64,000 bases of DNA from Athripsodes cinereus (GCA_947579605.1 OX388314.1:28054948-28118947); one strand, 5' to 3'. Shown: positions 52,560-62,698, counted from the stretch's first letter. Program-made: numbers and translations. Notes: generated by a model from the sequence alone, not told the origin.

Positions 52560-52690
52560 ACATTCATTCATACCACCATGACATCTGATACAAGTGTGGT
52601 AGCCAGCAAACTAACTTTATGTTATAGATATGCAGGTTTTCCACACCATGCCATAAGAAAATAAGTTATTAGGATGGTGAAAAAATAAAT
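52560..52690 (-). repeat. SINE-C copy, 3' half
   Basis: 'taccaccatgacatctgata', 'caagtgtggtagccagcaaa', 'ctaactttatgttatagata'. Confidence 0.45.
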
Positions 52691-53660
52691 ATGTATTTAT
52701 ACACGAGACACATGATGTGAATTCAACCTTAAATGTGTCTCTCGTTAATACAACCGCTTATTGAGTGAAGGGTATTTGCTGACTACCCCATTATTCTACA
52801 TAGCTTTAAAATAAAATTACTAGAATAATAAATGAACTGGATACGAATTAGTGATGGCAACAACAGTTCTTTGGCCGAAAACCGAATAATAAATATTCGG
52901 CGAGATTCTAATCTAGACTCTACATTTGTCTGACAAATAAAGCAGAAGCTTTCGATTGCCGGCTCTAGGATAATCTTTTAGCTAAAATAAAATAGTTGTA
53001 TGCATAATATCAAAACTATAATCTAACATAAAATGACTTAATAATACTTTGTTTCATTTTAATTTCTCATGATAATGAATTTCCAACAAGAATCATCGGT
53101 CAATAAGTTAACCTATACCTTATCCGAATATAATATCTTACCAACATCTACGAGTTATCTTAAGTAGCATTCACATTGCTTCACTTTGGATGATCATCCA
53201 GAGTGTCAGGGTCAAACCTGTTCATCGAAAGTGAACACGTCTGTTCACATTTGTTCATCCTATGCTTTCACTGCCATGTCTACTTTCTCACTCATGTTGT
53301 ATGTAGTTTGACGTATTTTCGTATAAAAATAATTAAACAAATTCAAAAATGAAAAATAACACTTAAAATAAATTAATATAGCTCTCGACTGCATAATAAT
53401 TTCGTACATGATTCTGACATTCAATACAAATTCATAGAGAATAAAATAAATAATAAGATGAAACTTGTTTATGGTCGTTTCAGTGAAAGGACCTTTCATC
53501 AAAATTATGACGAGTGGTAATCTCTTTCCTCCGTCATCGCTAGTGATCACTATTGATGAAACGCCTGTTCACACCTGTTCATCTTGGAGGATCATCCGGA
53601 GTGATCACTGAAAATGAACGTATGTGAACGACCCTTTATGAGCGTGAAATGGAATAAATG
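52691..53660. other. No gene; possible DNA element 53167-53636
   Basis: 'ggatgatcatccagagtg' (53188-53205) and 'ggaggatcatccggagtgat' (53585-53604) are direct copies near two ends that both carry a 'ttcacat' motif in inverted orientation. No clear target duplication. The 96-codon minus frame (53260-53550) is unsupported. Confidence 0.3.
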
Positions 53661-53667
53661 TGAAGTA

Positions 53668-53885
53668 AATGGAGTCGCAAGGACCCGGGATCGTTCCCTG
53701 CCAGCGCAAAACAAAAAATGTCTTTAACACATTGCCCTGGGTTTGGGTGTAACATCTGTAGTAGGTATGTGTTTGATGCATTTTATATAATTATGAAGTA
53801 TCGTTGCACTAGTACGCAAAATACAAGATTCGTTTATTAGTTTGGGATTAGCTCGATCTATGTATGTGGATTGTCCATGACTGCG
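53668..53885 (+). mobile_element. SINE-A, diverged
   Basis: 'gagtcgcaaggacccgggat' head remnant, 'ccctgggtttgggtgtaaca' body, 'gtatcgttgcactagtacgc' and 'gattagctcgatctatgtat' end. Confidence 0.6.
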
Positions 53886-53887
53886 TA

Positions 53888-54146
53888 CCGTCGTTGCATA
53901 TTCAAAAAGGGACATGTGAATTCATAAATGTTTTGACATTTCTAGAATAAACTGCTCATAATAACATCATAACCATTTTCTAAAGTGATTCTTTGTATCA
54001 AATATTAAAATTCAATACTTAAAGAATAATATCACATGCCAATTAGAAGTCCAAACTACAATTTTAATGCCTTAATGAACAGTTTTAAAAGGGAATGCCC
54101 AAATAAAAATGTGCGCACATGCCTCTTTTTGAATATGCAACGACGA
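53888..54146. mobile_element. TA-flanked MITE, 259 bp
   Basis: Inverted ends of about 31 bp: CCGTCGTTGCATATTCAAAA (53888) and, inverse, TCGTCGTTGCATATTCAAAA (54146). TA stands on each side (53886-53887, 54147-54148). It is inserted at the end of a SINE-A copy. No coding capacity. Confidence 0.7.
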
Positions 54147-54148
54147 TA

Positions 54149-54698
54149 CATTGAATTGATTCATAATTTAGTTATTTTTTGATATTGTAGACTATTCAAC
54201 AGTAAAACTAAGCCGAAAAGGTCAAATACCTGTTTCTAACCGGATTTTTACATGCATGTGTCGGATTCAGCTCTAGTGTTTATGTGTCCGATAGGTTAAA
54301 CCCTTCAGAGTAACGCACTTCCATCTCTGTGTAAACTAGTTAACCCCTTAAGTGCGTGTGTTGTTTATAAAACTCACGATGTAAACATAATTTGACAAAG
54401 TTGGACTCATTATGCCGCCCGCGACCCACACTTTGGGATGCTTGGCGGAATATTAATGTCCTTATTTTCGATAAGGGCGAAGGAAAAATTACAGCTCTCT
54501 TACAATTTAATGTACTTAATACCTTTTTCTCCTTATATACACGCATTACATATTAAATTGTATGAGTATCCCCTACGTGCAGTTACATACACCCCGTAGA
54601 TTTATACTTAAAGTTATAACTCTTCTTCATGTAGCTAGGAACGAATGTCAAAAACAATGATACCTAATTGTAATTGAAAACTATTATATATAGTTAGT
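54149..54698. other. No gene; possible piggyBac-like end
   Basis: TTAACCCCTTAAGTGCG at 54341-54357 looks like a TTAA-CCC terminus, but no partner end was found. A 68-codon minus frame (54340-54546) is unsupported. Confidence 0.3.
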
Positions 54699-54699
54699 T

Positions 54700-55000
54700 A
54701 CAATCCATTGAATTGGTCTGCAGTGCGTTTGGATTTTCTTCTCCATTCCTCCCTATTTTCAGCTAATCTCTTTATTTCTACGTATGTGCTTCAGTTCATG
54801 TCCTTCTTCAGTTTGTCCATATAACTTCAATTGGTCTCTTGGTCAGCCTCTATCATTTCTGCCTTCAGTCCTACCCTCCGCGATGGTGATAAGCAGTCCT
54901 GGGTGCCTGATATTGTGGCCAATCCAGTTTGCTCGTCGAAAACTATTGTTACTACACAATAATATTGCATATCTCATAACGTCCCTCTTCTGGCTAACTG
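54700..55000 (-). mobile_element. LINE RT C-terminal remnant
   Basis: In shifted frames the inverse strand shows RQARPK, a W-M-D-K-L-K-K-D-M block and EIKRLAENREEWRRKSKR, the usual order in RTE/CR1-like tails. Confidence 0.45.
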
Positions 55001-55330
55001 TCGTATCTGAATTTTTTGGCGAAATCGAGTTATGATCACCAATGTGTATTTATATGTGGCTTGCATGTTCTCACTGAAGATCACACCTGTAACTGTTACC
55101 ATTATCCTGGAAAAGCTTTCTGATTTCTTGTCGTATTTAAGAATTACTCTAAATAAAATGTGTTGTCGTATCTTCAAATTCCTCAAATTTCATCACATAA
55201 ATGATACTGAGATATATAAGAATACAAATAAAATAATGTTATATATTTACACTGTATCATATAACTAGGAGAGACGAAAATATGCACGGCAAAATAATAA
55301 AAACACTCTCCTGAACAATTTACATTTTAG
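55001..55330. other. No recognised gene
   Basis: AT-rich; a 78-codon frame (55032-55268) has no motif. Confidence 0.35.
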
Positions 55331-55334
55331 CAGA

Positions 55335-55445
55335 TACGACTGTTAGTCAGAAGAGGGACGATAAGTGAGGTAACCAGCGGACCAGCTACATGTAATAAAA
55401 ATGTAGCTGTCCTTCCCATGCCAACTAAAATTAAGACATTCAGGA
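55335..55445 (-). repeat. SINE-C fragment
   Basis: 'gataagtgaggtaaccagcg', 'ccagctacatgtaataaaaa', 'taaaattaagacattcagga'. Confidence 0.45.
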
Positions 55446-55870
55446 AAGAGAGAGAGAGAGATGATAATACAGCTGTCCAAACAAATGTCAGGCATGTTGG
55501 TCTGTGCCAAGGCCTTTGTGAATTGCATCCTATGAGCATTCTCCTGGATTAAAAATCTTATAAAAAGGCAAGAGGCAACCATTCTCCCATCTGCACCCAT
55601 CTAGTAAGATAGCATTTGATACTAAGGATACCTATTAACCTTTAAAAATCACAATGATTGCGATGGGTTACTCAGATAGCGATTGTAATCACAGCCAGTA
55701 ATGTATTGTTATTGGTAAATAGCTATGTACTCATAACATTGTTATTATTGTTAAAAATAATTATATTATAAATATTGTTGATACTGACTAGGGGAGGTTA
55801 CTTATACAGGTAAATCACAGTTGTGACTTTATAATATTATATTATTACATATTTTTCCAATTATTCACTT
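55446..55870. other. No recognised gene
   Basis: A short GA repeat (55447-55460); otherwise AT-rich. Confidence 0.35.
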
Positions 55871-55874
55871 ACTT

Positions 55875-56013
55875 GTTCATACAATTTCTCATACACGCTC
55901 GTCGATTTCTCTTACCACAAGAAGCGAAAGAAATATGTTAGGATATATCTTTATGGTGTAACGTTCTATATGACTGCCCCACATGGGATACGACATAAGG
56001 ATATTGATAGAGA
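55875..56013. mobile_element. Two RTE-1 fragments in opposite orientation
   Basis: 55877-55915 ('tttctcatacacgctcgtcg') is RTE-1 minus strand. 55913-56013 ('gaagcgaaagaaatatgtta' to 'gggatacgacataaggatat', GATA tail) is RTE-1 plus strand. They abut within a few bases. Confidence 0.5.
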
Positions 56014-56145
56014 TACTCACTAATACCTAATACAGCTATTGCTGTCCACTATTGAACATAAGCCTCCCAGTATTTCTGATATCATCTCTATCCTGGGCTT
56101 TTTGAGACCATCCATCGGCGATTCTTCTAATGTCGTTACACAATA
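56014..56145 (-). mobile_element. LINE RT C-terminal remnant, 3' end
   Basis: The inverse strand reads DIRRIADGWSQKAQDRDD, then 'aatagtggacagcaatagct', as in 37940-38200. Confidence 0.5.
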
Positions 56146-57100
56146 AATTGTGTATCTTTCAATATAGACATTTTGAAAACTAATGCATTTAAGGTATGCC
56201 AACGTTCCCTTCATATCCTAAATGACTCATATTTTTTGCACGAAAAGGATGTTTCTTATGTAGTACCTAAGTCCACTCATTACACTACCTATTTTTGCTA
56301 TTTTCCGATCATTGTTACTCCAGTATGCAGACACCAGCGTAACCGGCACCGCAATAAGTGAGAATCACTCTGTACCTCTCAAAGTCGCAGCCTATGTTCT
56401 CTCCTTCCAGAAAGCCTCTCTTCTGTTGATTGCTTTTACACCTAGTCACCATGCTAACTCTGTTCAGGGTCTTCCACGATGGTCAACTCAGACTATGCAC
56501 GATAATTTATTGTGCGATCGGATGGCATCATCCATGGACTGTCGCCGAGTTCCTGCTTCCACAATTCTCTTCTGCGCTTTTCTGACATGGTTGTAAAGAT
56601 ATTTGCGAAGCAGGTCATTAAAAAAGTTTTTTCTCACACTAAGATGCCGTGATGGTATTTTTTTGCCAAATCACCGGTTTAATACAATCTGTTCTTTTTA
56701 ATATAATTTTATACTGGTCAAAATGTGCTATGAAATTACTCAGTATCTTTATAACTTATTTAATAAAATTTGATATTATTGTTATTATATTTTGTATTGT
56801 ATTGTATTTTAGTTTATCGCGTTATTAATATCTCGTTATCATTGTATTGCCTGAAGTCGTGCTGCTGTATTGCCTCTCTACCTACCCAGCACGTTATTAT
56901 TGCGAATGGAAAAATTCATAAACTTTAACAAAAGCCGAATACTTTGCCAAAATAATGTATTCATCGAATATAATCGCACTGACGTGTCTCAAAGTAACGC
57001 TTTTGTTATATTATATTTACTTCAATTTTACGGAATTTTGGATTATCAATCGAGAATAACCATTCTTTTCCATTGGATTTCGATTGTTCTGTAAAATGCA
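56146..57100. other. No recognised gene; GC-richer patch 56320-56600
   Basis: A 94-codon plus frame (56312-56596) and a minus frame with YNHVRKAQKRIVEAGTRRQS compete; neither is recognised. 56615-56660 holds a SINE-C 3' terminus ('aagatgccgtgatggtattt'). Confidence 0.35.
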
Positions 57101-57104
57101 GGTG

Positions 57105-57262
57105 TTTGAAAAAATAAAGATATTTTACATATTTAATTCAGTGATGAGGTACGCTACCCATCCTGAATGGCTTTAGTTAGCACGGAGAGGATACTTTGGA
57201 TGTTCATTACATGCATGCAGCTGACCAACTGGCTACCCTGCATGTGGGATATGCCGTGATGG
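57105..57262 (+). repeat. SINE-C copy
   Basis: 'tgatgaggtacgctacccat', 'agctgaccaactggctaccc' and the 3' module 'gtgggatatgccgtgatgg'. Confidence 0.55.
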
Positions 57263-57334
57263 AATATAGATCTTCTCTCGATAAAGACTCCTCTAAAAAA
57301 ATGTTTTGATATAAAAATGTAATTTCTTCATTTT

Positions 57335-57505
57335 TTGATTGAGTCGGCGTGAATTTTGTAAAACTCCATGTTTATATAATTATGGAAAAAAAACACATCA
57401 TCAGTTTGACAATGACTTTATAAATCGAAAACAGGTCACTGCTCATCCTTAAGTAAAACTAAAATCAATAATTGTGTTTTTTTCCATAGGTACCTATATG
57501 TAATT
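57335..57505. repeat. F1 foldback family copy
   Basis: 'ttgattgagtcggcgtgaat', 'ttgtaaaactccatg', the 'aaaaacac' / 'gtgttttt' arms, and 'gacaatgactttataaatcg' then AAAACAGG. Diverged from 48362-48598. Confidence 0.5.
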
Positions 57506-57774
57506 ACTTCACTTCATGCTAGTTAAATGAGAGCAGAAGCTCTTGTTAATAGGCTCGCGGCCAATAAAATCCCGTGAAAGAACAAAATCCTTTTATATTT
57601 CTCAATGTAACGAGAACTTCCACCAATTATCAATAGTCGACAACATACATTATTTTAGTACCTACCAATATCCTTGAAATTCTAACACAAAGTAAAAGTC
57701 AATTTGACTCAATATTGTTTGTGGTCTTTACCTATGAATGTTGTATGTCTAAAATTTTGTCAAGATTAATTGCA
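57506..57774. other. No recognised gene
   Basis: AT-rich. Confidence 0.3.
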
Positions 57775-60700
57775 TAATTGTTTATATTTGTTATTTTGTT
57801 GTATATTATTATTTATAAGATTACGGCAACCCGTCCCTTGTGGGACGATTTGTGCCAAGTACAATATTTTAGGAAGATGTCACGTAATATTAAGGCATTA
57901 ATTTATAAGATAATAAAATTTCTTTTGACGGATTTTAGAATCTTGAGATATACAGACAGGGCATCAGTGTGTAAGAGGCAAGACATATTGATTGGATACT
58001 GGACTTCAGTTATCTCATAATACAAGTTATAAGAGTCTCTTATTGGGCAACCGAGGAAGACGTGGTCCAGAGATTCCACATCGAGCTCGCACTCGCAAAA
58101 AGGGGACGAGACCAAACCTAATCTAAATAGATGACTGTCTAATCTGTGGTGATTAAAGCGCATGCGAGTCAATGAGACAATCTCCGATCTGGAAAACTTG
58201 GAATTATGGAACCATGGCTTTCTGGAGATAGACTCCTTGATACCCCAGTACACTGATCCCTTTATCCTACCGATCTCGTTCCAATAGTTGGTCCAATCAG
58301 ACATAGCTCTGAACAAGGCAGTACGCTTAATGTCATTCAGGGGGAGTTCAAAATTATCAGGAACTAGACCATTCCTGGTAGCCTCCTTTGCCAATGCATC
58401 CACGTCCTCATTGGGCGTGATACCACAGTGGGCCGGGATCCAGGCTATGATAACATCCCTTCCCCTCGCTACCTGTTCATATAGTTTCTTCCTTATTTCC
58501 AGTATAATACAATTGTCATTAGATGAGCCAGAAGCAAGAAGTCGTACCAGAGATAATGAATCCGTAAAGATAATTGCCCTGTCTAATATGTGATCATTAC
58601 ACAGAACGAGAGCCCGGCTCATAGCAGCACACTCCGCTGTGAAGACCGAGGCTTCAGGTGGAAGTTTCAATATCGATTTTATATTGAGTTTTGGGATGAG
58701 AACTGCTGAACCGGAATGATCATTGACAGAGAATTTAGAACCATCAGTAAAGATTTGGGTATGATTTGGCCAAGAAGAATCAACTTTTGAAAGGAACATC
58801 TGATTTATTTCGTTGGAAGATTTCTTGGGAGATTTATTGATGCCAATATTATCTATGATGTTTGGAGAGAATTGTATAGCTTCCAATGGGAGATCGTAGA
58901 CAGGAGAAGGAAATGAATAACGCTTAACGCCAAATTGAGTCATGAAATTACTATAGCTATTACACAAATATGGTCTCGCTTTCCTCCTCCAATAACTATT
59001 ACCATCACATAGATCACGCAATATGGGGAGACTTTTCAGCAATGGATGGTCAATAAATATCCGCTTCCTTATAAAAAAAGAATCGGATAAATACTGCCTT
59101 CTGATTTTTAGTGGCATATCAACACACTCCACCTGTAGAGAATTGTTTGGAGTTGAAGGCATAGCTCCAACTATGAGTCTAAGAGATTTCGTTTGAACAA
59201 CGTCTAGCTTGTTCTCCAAGATTTTGGATAAAGGAGTCAGTAAGAAGCTTGCATAATCCAAATGACTCCGGATTAGTGCGTTGTACATATTTTTCATGGA
59301 AGAGGGGTGAGAACCCCATGACAAACTTGAAATAGCTCTGAGAATTTTCAAACCTTTTTCGCATTTAGTCACTGTATGGTTTACGTGAGAATTCCATGAC
59401 AATTTCCTATCCAAGTTTAATCCCAAAAATTTGACCTCCTCACATTGAGGGATTATATTTCCGTTAAGCCTTACCGAGATAGATGGATTCACGTGCTTTC
59501 TGGAAAAAACTTCAACTTTAGACTTTTGAGGAGATAGGAATAAGTCATTTCGTTCCATCCATGAATTTAAAGTTTTTAATGAGTTTGATAAAGCTCTTTC
59601 CGCACAATCAATATTCTGGGTAGATGTATAGATCGCTATATCATCAGCATATTGTATCAATTGACAGTCGTTAGAGATTGTAGGGAGATCTGAACAATAA
59701 ATGTTGAACAGGATTGGACTCAAAACTGACCCCTGAGGTAAGCCTTTCCAGACCTTCCTATACTCTCCAGGAGCGTCTCCGGTCACTGAGATACTTCTCT
59801 CAGAAAACATATGAAAGATCAAGGCAGCCATTTTGTGAGGAATCATGAGTTTTACGAGCTTTTTGAAAAGAAGAGGAATAGATACATTGTCAAAAGCTGA
59901 TGTAATATCCAGGAAAACAACAGATGTCAATTTTTTTCTAGTGAAAGCAATCTGAATATCCGTGAGCAGTATGCTTAAATTATCTACACAGGAGAGGGAC
60001 TTTCTAAAACCAAACTGTGAAGGAGGAAGAAGAGAGTTGTGCTCTATATACCAGACAAGTCTGTTTTTTATTATATGTTCCAAAATTTTCATGGCACAAG
60101 AAGACAAGGCTATAGGCCGATAAGAGGAGCCCAGTTTTGGGTTTTTACCTGGTTTCAAGACAGGGATGATCAACTGATGTTTCCAAGAGTTGGGAATATC
60201 TCCCGAAGAAAATATTTTATTAAGAAGGATGAGAAAAGATGATAAAAATATATCCGGGGCTCTTTGAAAGAAAATGTACGGAATTTTGTCTTCACCAGGA
60301 GAAGAGTGCTTAACTGAAAGTAAGCAGACTTTTAATTCGTGCATATTTATTTCCTTCTGCAAGCTTTTATTACTATGATTAGGATCATTATCAGGAACAC
60401 ATGGAGGAATTAATTGTTCCAAATGCGGGACAGTAGGAGGAGCCAAATTATTCAAAAAATCTGGAAGCCAGTCAGATAGGGGGGCAGTAATTTTGGGAAT
60501 TTGGAAGGAGCCCTTGAAGCGCCTGATCATACTCCAAACATAAGAGGGGGGGGAATTTGGGGACAATGAAGAGCAAAAGTTCTGCCAACTTTGACGCTTT
60601 TTGGCTCTCAATTTTTTTTTTACTTTAGCTTGTATAGCCTTTGCCTTGATAAATGATTCCAGATCAATTTTTTTCCTGAAGGTGTGCATAGCTTGTTTCC

Positions 60701-61310
60701 TTTCGGCAATAAGATTAGAGCACTCCTGGTCCCACCAAGGAGCATTTTTAATCTGTTTGTTGGTATTTTTTCTTATTGGAATGCTGATGATGGCCGCATC
60801 GTACAGAATCTGTGTTAGATCATCATAATGCTCTTGTACAGAAGTATTTGTGTTATTCCCCATTTTAGAAACGGATTCTTTAACGGTCTCTGAGTAACTG
60901 TCCCAGTTAGCCTTTTTGATACTGAATAATCTTCTACTGTACGATACATTTCTGGAAAGTGTAACAGCTAGGCTAAAAAAAATTGGGTAGTGATCACTGG
61001 AAAATGGGTCGTCTAGGATACTCCAGCTTGATGAGCAAGCCAGGTTGCCTGTGCAGATTGTAAGGTCTACTGCACTTGGATTTTGGTTTGGAGAAGAGAG
61101 CCTGGTCGGGGAACCGTCATTTAAAATACATAAATCGTGTTTATCCACAAATGTCAGAAGTTGATTTCCCGCTCTATCAGAGATAGAACATCCCCAAATG
61201 GTGGAGTGGGCATTGAAGTCCCCTAGTAGAAAAAATGAAGATGGAAGTAAGGGAATAATTGAGTTGAAATAGTTGTTGTATATTTTACTCATTGGTTTTA
61301 TGATAATGTA
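57775..61310 (-). mobile_element. I/LOA-group LINE, 5'-truncated, about 3.5 kb
   Basis: It comprises the ORF2-type frame at 57903-61292 plus a short AT-rich 3' UTR. The 5' break falls inside the endonuclease near 61295-61310, so ORF1 and the 5' UTR are gone. The 3' border is not fixed. An RTE-1 copy lies about 90 bp upstream of the 5' break on the same strand. Confidence 0.8.
57903..61292 (-). CDS. LINE ORF2 protein: endonuclease (partial), RT, RNase H
   Basis: 1,129 uninterrupted codons. Residues 1-110 are the second half of an APE-type endonuclease, with GDFNAHS (24-30), DLTI (76-79) and SDHYP (99-103). The first roughly 120 residues of that domain are missing. RT spans about 340-600, with LDITSAFD (461-468, catalytic D462), GLPQGSVLSP (517-526) and YADD (548-551). 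RNase H spans about 843-975, with D850 in TDGSK, E887, D911 in FTDS, and D965 in NEDVDALA. A Cys/His motif (CECELDVESLDHVFLGC, 1066-1082) follows. The domain order APE-RT-RNase H-Cys motif fits the I superfamily. The protein would nick target DNA and prime reverse transcription, but the truncated endonuclease means this copy is dead. The intact frame indicates a young insertion. The Met at 61292 is not the natural start. Confidence 0.85.
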   Translation of the reverse strand: MSKIYNNYFNSIIPLLPSSFFLLGDFNAHSTIWGCSISDRAGNQLLTFVDKHDLCILNDGSPTRLSSPNQNPSAVDLTICTGNLACSSSWSILDDPFSSDHYPIFFSLAVTLSRNVSYSRRLFSIKKANWDSYSETVKESVSKMGNNTNTSVQEHYDDLTQILYDAAIISIPIRKNTNKQIKNAPWWDQECSNLIAERKQAMHTFRKKIDLESFIKAKAIQAKVKKKLRAKKRQSWQNFCSSLSPNSPPSYVWSMIRRFKGSFQIPKITAPLSDWLPDFLNNLAPPTVPHLEQLIPPCVPDNDPNHSNKSLQKEINMHELKVCLLSVKHSSPGEDKIPYIFFQRAPDIFLSSFLILLNKIFSSGDIPNSWKHQLIIPVLKPGKNPKLGSSYRPIALSSCAMKILEHIIKNRLVWYIEHNSLLPPSQFGFRKSLSCVDNLSILLTDIQIAFTRKKLTSVVFLDITSAFDNVSIPLLFKKLVKLMIPHKMAALIFHMFSERSISVTGDAPGEYRKVWKGLPQGSVLSPILFNIYCSDLPTISNDCQLIQYADDIAIYTSTQNIDCAERALSNSLKTLNSWMERNDLFLSPQKSKVEVFSRKHVNPSISVRLNGNIIPQCEEVKFLGLNLDRKLSWNSHVNHTVTKCEKGLKILRAISSLSWGSHPSSMKNMYNALIRSHLDYASFLLTPLSKILENKLDVVQTKSLRLIVGAMPSTPNNSLQVECVDMPLKIRRQYLSDSFFIRKRIFIDHPLLKSLPILRDLCDGNSYWRRKARPYLCNSYSNFMTQFGVKRYSFPSPVYDLPLEAIQFSPNIIDNIGINKSPKKSSNEINQMFLSKVDSSWPNHTQIFTDGSKFSVNDHSGSAVLIPKLNIKSILKLPPEASVFTAECAAMSRALVLCNDHILDRAIIFTDSLSLVRLLASGSSNDNCIILEIRKKLYEQVARGRDVIIAWIPAHCGITPNEDVDALAKEATRNGLVPDNFELPLNDIKRTALFRAMSDWTNYWNEIGRIKGSVYWGIKESISRKPWFHNSKFSRSEIVSLTRMRFNHHRLDSHLFRLGLVSSPFCECELDVESLDHVFLGCPIRDSYNLYYEITEVQYPINMSCLLHTDALSVYLKILKSVKRNFIIL

Positions 61311-61394
61311 GAGTTTTTACGTGTTATATGTTTTGTCCATGTTCTTTTTACTACCTAATAATTTTGATGTGATGGTTAAATAAATAATAAAATA

Positions 61395-62115
61395 CTTTAC
61401 TATACTATACTATACCCTCACGGCATGTCCCAGGAGGGGTAGGCAGAGAGAACGGAACGCCATATAGATCTATCCTTACATACTTCTTTCGCTTCCTCTA
61501 CATTCATCCAGTTTCTCATACATGCACGCCGATTTCTCTTACTCAGCACGCGTCCGTCCTTAAGAATTTGGTCCACGTGATCAAGCCACGTGGTTCTTGG
61601 ACGTCCGCGCTTCCTCACACCCCTTCTTTCAGATAAATACATCCTCTTCGTCATCCTTTCATCTTGCATTCGCTCAACATGTCCAAACCATCTCAACTTG
61701 TTTACACGCATTCTGTCCACAACACTCCTCTCACATCCGCTCATTCTCCTGATATCCTCATTCTTCACTCTATCTCGCAACGTTTTACCTACCATTCTTC
61801 TCAGTGAACGCATCTCCACAGCATTTATTCCACTCTCATCCTTTTTCAACCACGTCCAAGTTTCGCTTGCATACATAAGTGTCGGTACCAGAATGGTATT
61901 GTGCACTAGCATTTTTGCCATGTTCGACACACTGCTATTGCTAACAATGGGTCGAAGTGCACCATTCACTCTAGCACCGGCGACTTTTCTTCTATCAATG
62001 TCCTTATCAAATCTTCCATCCCTCGCAAACAGACTTCCCAAATAAACATACTCATTCACTTGCTCTAAACATTCATCGTCAACCTTTATTTCACAATAAT
62101 AAAATAACAATACAA
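61395..62115 (-). mobile_element. RTE-1 family LINE, best-preserved copy
   Basis: The terminal module 'ccaggaggggtaggcagaga' and 'accctcacggcatgtcccag' on the plus strand, then the coding region below. The TATAC-type tail lies at 61400-61412. The 5' break is just past the frame. Confidence 0.75.
61418..62110 (-). pseudogene. RTE-1 RT thumb and C-terminal region, open 230-codon frame
   Basis: Motifs are EYVYLGSLFARDGRFDKDID (20-39), the 'yLGs....dg....di' block after the RT palm; LMYASETWTW (78-87); NKLRWFGHVERM (137-148); RKRGRPRTTWLDHV (166-179); and IWRSVLSAYPSW (216-227). The RT catalytic core and endonuclease are missing, so it is a 5'-truncated LINE insertion, not a host gene. No stops in 230 codons indicates a recent insertion. 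It serves as the reference copy for the decayed RTE-1 remnants in this window. The 151-codon plus-strand frame opposite it is antisense. Confidence 0.75.
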
Positions 62116-62695
62116 AATAATGTTAAACAAAAAGTTATGGATAGTCGTAATTTTTTTATATTGTATTCTGACGGGTGTTGCACAATTTTCCCGGAACGGA
62201 ACCACGGAGCCGGAGGTAATAATAATATAGCCTAACTACTTTCTGATAAGGAGCTGAAATATTTAAATGTCTCACTAAATGACACAATTATGCCAGTTTT
62301 TATTTACTTTACTACAACTTACACTACCCACTTACTCTACTTTTTTAGATATAAATTTTATAAATATAAATAAATAAATCTTATAAATTTAGGTGCTCAC
62401 GTTTAACTACATAGGTAAATTTCAAAGTGCTTGGTAGTATTGTTGTATAGGTGTATTGAAATACAAAAAAAAAATTGTCCTATAAAAAGGCAATCGGTTA
62501 AACATGAATAAAATATCTATTTTTGTTAAAGCTGTGTTTTTCATAAGTGGAGTAACCACTAGAATAGCCTAACTGCATGTGCCTAATGAACAACGATGCA
62601 CATGTCTGCATTTAGGTCCCTTTTCTTACCCGTTCTTTTCCTTGTAGTTACCTTCTCTCTTCCTTTCATAAATATTGCAATGAAATCTGTATGAA
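62116..62695. other. No gene; SINE-C trace
   Basis: 62540-62585 ('cataagtggagtaaccacta') may be a SINE-C 3' trace. Otherwise AT-rich. Confidence 0.35.
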
Positions 62696-62698
62696 ATT

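Noticed and set aside
54340..54546. piggyBac end at TTAACCCCTTAAGTGCG with a 68-codon frame
   Set aside because: No matching inverted end or transposase motif could be found nearby.
58288..58593. 101-codon plus-strand frame
   Set aside because: Antisense to the RNase H and C-terminal region of the 1,129-codon LINE frame. Frames at 60039-60242 and 60601-60828 are likewise antisense to it.
61590..62045. 151-codon plus-strand open frame
   Set aside because: It lies opposite the well-supported RTE-1 RT frame on the minus strand. The 76-codon plus frame at 2079-2309 is rejected for the same reason.
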